From the NCBI GenBank assembly GCA_026214975.1, contig JAOBSW010000888.1, positions 1-64,000 on the forward strand: 64,000 bases of DNA, in the 5' to 3' direction. How positions within the stretch are numbered: position 1 is the stretch's first letter; each line of letters opens with the position of its first letter. Source of the stretch: Gentiana macrophylla. Its lineage: Eukaryota; Streptophyta; Magnoliopsida; Gentianales; Gentianaceae. Below, in pieces: positions 57,190 through 64,000 of this stretch. The translations under genes were made by a program, and so were the position numbers. The notes beneath the pieces are model-generated. The model did no database searches. It was not told the DNA's origin and was given only the letters and a program-made list of their open reading frames with translations.

Positions 57190-58139
57190 TTCAATTACAT
57201 ATAAGAGAACTAATTGATCACTAGGGGGTTAATGGAAAATAATGATAAGATGTTTTGAGAAGGGTTTACGGAGATATCCCGAATCAAAATGAACAGTCTA
57301 TGGAGGATTTATCTGTATGTAATGATTATATCAATGGACGCTTTTACTCAATGATTAGAGTGTAAGTATATATCTATAATCGATAGAGTTTAGTTTCGGG
57401 TTTATGGTGGCGTAATCCCGGAATTAATATATTGAATAAGAAATATTTTGTCCGATGAATATTTTTATTTAATTTATTGCAGCTACTAGTTATAGGTCCA
57501 TGGTCCCCGATGTGGCTCCTAACATGCATATGTTTCTTGACGTTGGGCCTCAATGATAATTAAGTAGTTGGACTATTTAATTGATGTGCGTAATAATTAT
57601 TTAGTGGGCTAAATAATTAAATATATGGAAAAGACATTTTTTAGTTATTTTTACCCATTATGTGAAATGACGAGTGGAACCTAATTTATTAGGGAGTATG
57701 ATGTGTTGCATGTCATTAAATTAGAAAGAAATTAGTTTTCTTGGATAATTATATGACATGTGATTAATTGTTTATTTGTTAAATAATTAATCGGAAGATA
57801 TTAGATATTATCTATTATATATATCTAAACTAGCAATTTACCCGTGCTATGCACGGAGATAACTCAACGTAAAATAAAACAGTGAATCATCCATAATTTA
57901 TAAAATTTTAAATAAATACCCATCTGAAAAAAATTGAACAAACCCAATGCTTGATCATACGATAAAATGAAATTAAAGTAAATAACTTGCAACATTTCAA
58001 TCATTAAAGGATGTCAAAAAAGATAGAATCACAATCATTAAAGGATGTCAAAGAAGATATAATCTTTTGTCTTATATATAGCTAATGATGCACAACATTC
58101 GGGCCGATCAAATTTAAGCAAGACCTGAAAATGATCGTT

Positions 58140-58680
58140 CAAAATTTGTCAGTATTACTATAAATATCATTATCCCGAGAAATATAAAACTTTCTTTTTC
58201 CGTAAATATTTTGTTGTAGAGTTTTACACCGCAATTACAAAATTTTCATTAATTAGTCATATTTGTCTATTAAAGGTTCTAAATAATTAGAAAATCAAAT
58301 TTAGAAAGTCAAATTTTGTAATTAGTGTGAACTGTAATTAGTGTGAATTTTTTTCGTATTTCTCTGTTAATTAGGGCATGTTCAAATATTTTTGGACATT
58401 TTTCGTATTCTTCTATTATTTAACTATTGGATACTATTCAACTATTGGATACTATAAATACCATTATCCCAGAAATTTAAAAACTTTCTTTTCCATAAAT
58501 ATTCTATTTTACAAGATATTACAATCGCATTTACAATTTTTTTTTTCATCTCAGATTCAGTATTTGTTTGTTAATGGTTCTACATAATTAGAAAATCAAA
58601 TTTATAAAGTCAAATTTTGTAATTATTTGAAGTGTAATTAGTGTGAATTTTTTTCGTATTTCTATTAATTATTATTGATT
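58140..58680. repeat. ~300-bp tandem duplication in the Helitron
   Basis: A unit beginning CTATAAATA(T/C)CATTATCCC(G)AGAAAT at 58158 recurs at 58450, and both end GTGTGAATTTTTTTCGTATT. Diverged copies. Confidence 0.85.
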
Positions 58681-58979
58681 TTGTTTTTATTCAACTTTTG
58701 AATACTATAAAAACCTTTTATTCATTAAATATTCTGATGAATTATTTATTAGGAAAATCAAACTTTAAAAAGTCAAATTTATTATGGAGACATTATGGAG
58801 ACATTTTACTTAAATGAAACATTTTAAAATTTCTCGTTAAGTTATTGCCTCCAAATAAATAATTAATGCGTCAAATGAGACAAATTAACAATTAACGCGT
58901 AACATTATAAATGATTACAATAATAAATTTGATTGTTTACAATATGCATTGGTTTTGTTTATTTTAAGAAATGAAGAAA

Positions 58980-60960
58980 GTTTATTTGATCTAATTAACT
59001 GAGAAATACAAAAATAAAGTTTATTGGAATGATTAATGTGATTGGAAAGAGAGGTTATTTATTAGGAAAATCATATTTAACAAAGTCAAATTTTGTAATA
59101 AGTATGAACCATTAATGGAATGATTTCAGGTAACCAAATTTTGGAATGATTATAATTAATGCAGGAATATATGACTTGAGTTTTTTCTAAATAATTGAAA
59201 ATGACATAATTGTTAGGACGTTATGGCATGACATAATTGTTGGGATGTCAATAACATAATTCTAGAAATAATTTAATTATAGGAATCATTATATGGCATA
59301 ATTTTCAAAACAACCTAATTATAGGACATATAATAATTAATGTTGGAATATTTGGCTTGACATAATTTTTGATTTGATTTATTTATAGGAATGATTATAA
59401 TTATTATATAATTGATACTACCATAATTGTTGTGATGTTAATGGTATTCGTCAGCTTACTTTTCCACACCTTAAGTTATAACATTTAGGTATGAATATCA
59501 TTATTTAATTATAGGAATAATTACAATTAATGCAGGAATATTCGATTGAAATTTTCGTAATAATTACAATTAATGTGATTGGAGAGAGATGTTATTTATT
59601 CGGAAAGTCAAATTTGACAAAGTCAAATTTTGTAATAAGTATGAACCATTAATGGCATGATTTGAGGTAACAAAATTTTAGAATGATTATAATTAATGCA
59701 GAATATATGACTTGAGATTTTTCTTAATAATTGAAAATGACTTAATTGTTAGGACGTTATTCAATGACATAATTGTTGGGATGTCAATGACATAATTCTC
59801 GAAATAATTTAATTATAGGAATCATCATATTGCATAATTTTCAAAATAACTTAATTATAGGACATATTATAATTAATGTAGGAATATTTGGCAAGACATA
59901 AATTTTGATTTGATTTATTTATAGGAATGAATATTTATAAATAATTGATTCTGCCATAATTGTTGGGATGTTAATGGTATTCGCCAGCATTTTTTCTACA
60001 CCTTAAGTCATAACATTTAGGCAATAATATCATTATTTAATTATAGAAATAATAACAATTAACGCATAAATATTCGATTGAAATTTTCGTAATAATTACA
60101 ATTAATGTGATTGGAGAGAGAAGTTATTTATTAAGAAAATCAAATTTGAGAAAGTCAAATTATGTAATAAGTATGAACCATTAATGGCATGATTAATGCA
60201 GGAATAAATCACTTGAGGTTTTTCTTAATAAAATGTCAAAATTGTTAGGACGTTATGGCATGACATAATTGTTGGGATGTCAATTACATAATTTTCGAAA
60301 TAATTAAGTTATAGGAATCATTATATGTCATAATTTTCTAAATTACTTAATTATAGGACATATTATAATTAATAAAGGAATATTTGGCTTGACAAAATTT
60401 TTTATTTGATTTATTTACAGGAATGATTAATTTTTAAATAATTGATACTGTCATAATTGTTGGGATGTTAATGGTATAGTTTTCGAAATAAGTTAATTAT
60501 ATAGGAAAATTTGGGTTGACATAATTTTTGGTTTGATTTATTTACAGGAATGATTATAAATATCGAATAATTGAAACCGCCTTAATTGTTGGGATGTTAA
60601 TGATATAGTTTTAAAAATAAGTTGGATACAGAAATCATAATTTAATTATAAGATTAATTACAATTAATGCATGAATATTCGGTTGAAATTTTTGTAATAC
60701 TTGAAATTGACATAATAAGTTGGACATGAATGACATTATTTTCAAGTATGTTATGTAATCTAGCATTATTGAAAATTTTGAATTATTAAGTAGGACATAT
60801 TATAATTAATGTAAGAATATTTGGCTTGACATATTTTTGATTTGATTTATATATAGGAATGATTATTATTTTTGAATAATTGATACTGCCATAATTGTTG
60901 GGATGTTAATTTTGGAATGGTTATAATTGTTGCAGGAATATTTGGTTAGAAATTTTCGTA
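58980..60960. repeat. ~535-bp tandem repeat array in the Helitron
   Basis: The word AATGTGATTGGA(A/G)AGAGA followed by GTTATTTATT starts units near 59035, 59574 and 60107. Each unit then has TAATAAGTATGAACCATTAA, ACATAATTGTTGGGATGTCA, TTAATTATAGGA and TTTGGCTTGACATAATTTTT. A fourth set of shortened, decayed units runs to about 60960. Confidence 0.88.
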
Positions 60961-61049
60961 ATAATTGAAATTGACATAATTGTTGAGTTGTTAATGGTAT
61001 AATTTTCGAAATAAACAGGGGCACAAAAAATGAAGGTGTGTTGCACAGC

Positions 61050-61335
61050 TGAAATGAAGAGGAATAAACAAACGAATAGAAGGTTAAAAAGGAAAAAATA
61101 AAAGTTAATTTGACTATAACAATATCAAAATATGAGGAGAATAAAAACACAAAAAATGAACAAAAACAATGTCAACATAGGAAGAGCAAGTAAATGAAAT
61201 GAAGAGGAATAAACAAACGAAAAAAGGTTAAAAAGGAAAAAATGAAGTTTATTTTGATATAACAATATCAAAATATAAGGAGAACAAAAACACAAAACAT
61301 GAACAAAAACAATGTCAACATAGGAAGAGCAAGTA
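61050..61335. repeat. ~142-bp tandem duplication in the Helitron
   Basis: TGAAATGAAGAGGAATAAAC through ACATAGGAAGAGCAAGTA occurs twice, from about 61050 and 61197, with few differences. Confidence 0.85.
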
Positions 61336-62601
61336 TTTCACATTTCCGATGAAAAATATTATTATGAAAAAACAATAACAACAAAACTATAAAGTATGAA
61401 AATATGAATACTGACCGTTAGAAATCCTACTCAAAATCTGATTCTTTGGTTGAAATTCAATTTGAATGAAGTCTCTCGAAATTTGGGCATGCCAAAGCTC
61501 AAATAGATGAGATTCTTTGCAACTGCACGATCACTTGGCAACAAAAACAAATATAATTTAAAAACATAAAATAGAACCTCAACAAAAACAAATATAATCT
61601 TAAGACATTATGAAAAACAAAAGAACCCAAAACATTGAATTCCATAAAACGTCAAACAAAGAAGTTAATGATGCATAATAGAATTCAAACTATTACGAAG
61701 AGGCTTACCAAAAAACAATATGCGATGCAATTATTTATTCATACGATGTTTAGGATTTCCATTTTGATTGAAATGACTTAGCAATTCAATGCGAGATGAA
61801 ATGAGTAGGCTTTGCGATTTGGAATCGAAAGGGCCTTTGTCGCTAACGGAAAAATATTATTGTAGAAAACAATAACTACAAAACTATAAAGAAATGTGGC
61901 ACAACTGAAATGAAGACGAATGATGAAATGAATAGAAAGTATGAAGAAGAATGAAAAAATATTTGAAGGTTTGCGTATTTATTAGAGGAATTGAAAACTC
62001 AAATTTCGTAATTAGGGAAGGTTTTTTTTTTTAATTTAAATTTTACGGGTTGATTCGGGTATGGAGCGGGTTATTGGGTCAATCAATTTTATTTCCTCTC
62101 CTAAATATATATATATATATAGATTAGTTTTAGAATATATTAGATTTATCTTATATTTAATAGAGGATTATTATGATTATCTAAATCCTTGGAGGACAAG
62201 GCTTTCTCTCCTATATAAAGAGAGTTCCTAAGCCTTTTAACACAGTCATATACATGCTTTATACACACCAAAACAAGCTAGCAATTTCGGCCAAAGCTTG
62301 GGGTTTCGAGTTGGGAAAATCTTTGGGATTTTCCGGGTAGCATATCGAGGAGGTCAAGCATCAATGATCAACATCCACCGGTTGTTGTTTGGAGATACAC
62401 ATCAGAAGATCGTGGCATCTCAAATTGGATCTCGACTTCATCAATCTTTTAGATCTCCCCTTTTGATTGGTAAGTAGATCTAACCTTCTTGTAGTTTAGA
62501 TCTATTTATTTATATGTTTTAATTTGTATTGATCGTGATCCTTGTTATTCTGCTGCGTAATCGGACGGATCTAGATCCGTCCGGCGATATTACATCCAAC
62601 A

Positions 62602-64000
62602 AGTGGTATCAGAGTCTCCGATCTATAAATTAAAGTATATAATTGATAGATCTAGGAGTGGAAATTGCATGTTTAGATTGCATTGTTTTTCGTTTTTTTC
62701 CTTTCGAAAATCATGATGATGAATGCTTTGATATGTTGTGGTTGAAGAGATGGATTGGGGTTGATATTGTTTACTCGTTAGATCTATTGTAAACTCATAT
62801 AAATTCGTTTATATGAGTATAGGAAATTTTGTAATTTTAGTTTCCTAGAAGTAGATCTGTTTTGTTGCTGTTCGTTCTTTTATTTATCCCGGCGTTTGAG
62901 CCGTTGAAATGACAATCTCTCCAGTCAGAATGAAGAATAAAAGTTGAAGAACAGGCCCTCAAAATTTCAAGTCGATCGGAGTCCATCTCGATGTCCAATC
63001 GTTGCAATAAAGTTGCTACTATGTCGAAAAAGCACTGCAGCCCCAGCTGTCAGTTCGTCGAATTTCTGGGAGAGATTGGACCGTTGAAACGAAGATCCAA
63101 CCGTTCAGATTGAAGAAGGAGGAGTGAAGAACAGGTCCATAAATTTTTGCGACGATCGAAGTTCGTTTGGATGTCCGATCATCGATAAAACGCAGCAGCA
63201 GCAGATTAGAAAATAGTAAACCCTAGTTAGGGTTTGTTTATTTTTTTTAATAGGTTAGATACGGGGGTACCAACGATCCATCTCGGTGTTTATTTTCCTT
63301 AATTGTGTGTATGATCGTATTTATGTGTATAACCGGAAAATTGCCATAACATGCATCATATCATGAATTCCACTCCATATGCATACATGTAGCTATTTAA
63401 TTATGGATAATTAATTAGGCATGTATTCAACTCGATTAATTAGTTTATTTTTTTAAATTAATTGTTGTGGGAATTAATTAATTAGAAACTAATTAAAGAA
63501 CCGAGGAACCGGGTTTTGTCAATCGTTAGGTTTTGTTGTTTCTTAAAATATTGTCAAGTCCAAAACCGCGATTAGTAAACCTACCACTTTTTCAAAATAT
63601 TGAGTGGGAGCGGGGAAGGCGACAGCCGACCCCACGGCCTCTGCTATAGATGCAAGCAAGTGAGAGAATGGTGACGCCTCGTGCCGCTTTGATTTCGGCC
63701 CCCTTCGGATGGTGTTCACCGCTATCAAAATTCAAGGCTTGGGCTCCGAAAGTATAGGATCTTGAGGACTCGCCGGGTCACTGACCTGCCCTACGTAGGC
63801 ATACTCGGTGCATACTTAAAGGTCTGATATAGTAGGTCACACTCATCAGGATATTTTAGGAAATATCTTGGCTGAAAAAAGGAAGGTAATCGACGATTAA
63901 AGTATGGGATGTACGATTCCCATGAGATGTTTGATTCTCAAAGTTTAATCATCGAGAGAGATTGTCTCAGTTTAACCGTCATCGTGCTGATACCGGCCCC
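62602..64000 (+). mobile_element. Untranslated leader of the GH-family element (primer site and internal start)
   Basis: TGGTATCAGAG at 62604-62614, directly after the LTR, is the tRNA-Met primer site typical of copia elements. The next 1.4 kb is non-coding leader: a CCGTTGAAA...GAAGAACAGG(C/T)CC block is duplicated (about 62900-63010 and 63080-63190), TTAATTAATTAG runs follow, and a mid-GC stretch starts at 63590. No gag start before the window ends. The minus ORF 63543-63728 has no domain. Confidence 0.65.

Larger units (their letters stand above)
57830..62123 (-). mobile_element. Non-autonomous Helitron
   Basis: On minus it begins TCTATATATATATATA (62123) and ends with hairpin CCGTGC-ATA-GCACGG followed by GTAAATTGCTAG (57830). 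It lies exactly between A (57829) and T (62124), the Helitron target. TC start, CTAG end and 3' hairpin are all Helitron hallmarks. No Rep/helicase ORF in 4294 bp; the interior is AT-rich tandem repeats. The host is LTR H. Confidence 0.85.
57190..62601 (+). mobile_element. LTR of family 'GH', copy H, split by a Helitron
   Basis: LTR sequence at about 57190-57829 (ACTAATTGATCACT, GGTTTATGGTGG) and 62124-62601 matches copy G2 inverted. It ends ACATCCAACA at 62601, followed by the primer site TGGTATCAGAG. The start of the LTR (TGTTAGG) is missing, so it is 5'-truncated. A 22-bp perfect palindrome (half-site CGGACGGATC, centre TA) sits at 62562-62583 just inside the LTR end. Confidence 0.75.

Noticed and set aside
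63543..63728. Minus ORF in the leader at the right edge
   Set aside because: No domain; lies in the untranslated leader of a + strand retroelement.

Overview
This is nuclear DNA from a flowering plant, probably a eudicot. It holds one intact, intron-rich, single-copy-type gene of a land-plant family (SCD2-like) in a sea of nested retrotransposons, MULEs, a Helitron and TRIMs. There are no bacterial operons, rRNA genes, tRNA genes or CRISPR arrays. The species cannot be named from the sequence.

Layout. 1-18.7 kb is a nested transposon block. It holds three LTRs of one ~2-kb family (A at the left edge on +; B and C on -, separated by only ~0.5 kb of non-coding internal sequence), a broken MULE transposase, two copies of a second LTR family (E, F), a solo LTR (J) with target-site duplication (TSD) that itself carries a hAT-like insert, and a broken Ty1/copia element whose gag is split by LTR E. 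18.7-31.6 kb is the host gene: 17 coding exons on +, 628 codons plus stop, with phases consistent across all 16 introns. Its introns contain a copia RNase H remnant, two TRIM retrotransposons, a fold-back element and a SINE head. 31.6-36.9 kb is gene-poor, with a candidate MITE, Helitron-like ends and simple repeats. 36.9-44.8 kb looks like a Mutator-like region: a decayed Ulp1-like gene on + faces a decayed mudrA-type transposase on -, and the transposase is split by a solo LTR (D, sister of J). 44.8-64 kb is a second nest. At its heart is a complete LTR element (46128-54472, perfect TSD GACAG, tRNA-Asp primer site) with a protease and a plant-transposon-protein-like domain but no reverse transcriptase. 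Around it are a solo LTR with perfect TSD GACTA, and a sister LTR split by a 4.3-kb non-autonomous Helitron built of ~535-bp tandem repeats.

Only the SCD2-like gene is likely to serve the host. By family it acts in membrane trafficking and cytokinesis. The other coding traces are transposon genes, mostly with stops or frameshifts. Recurrent indels between sister copies, often near CG sites or homopolymers, suggest that some breaks could be consensus errors.

The most unusual signals are: (i) short perfect G+C-rich palindromes, usually paired, upstream of the TATA box in three different LTR families; (ii) a TGTCACTGCAT-like word scattered at least 12 times through the introns and flanks of the Ulp1-like MULE gene but almost never in its exons; (iii) the RT-less PR-plus-PF20167-like element.
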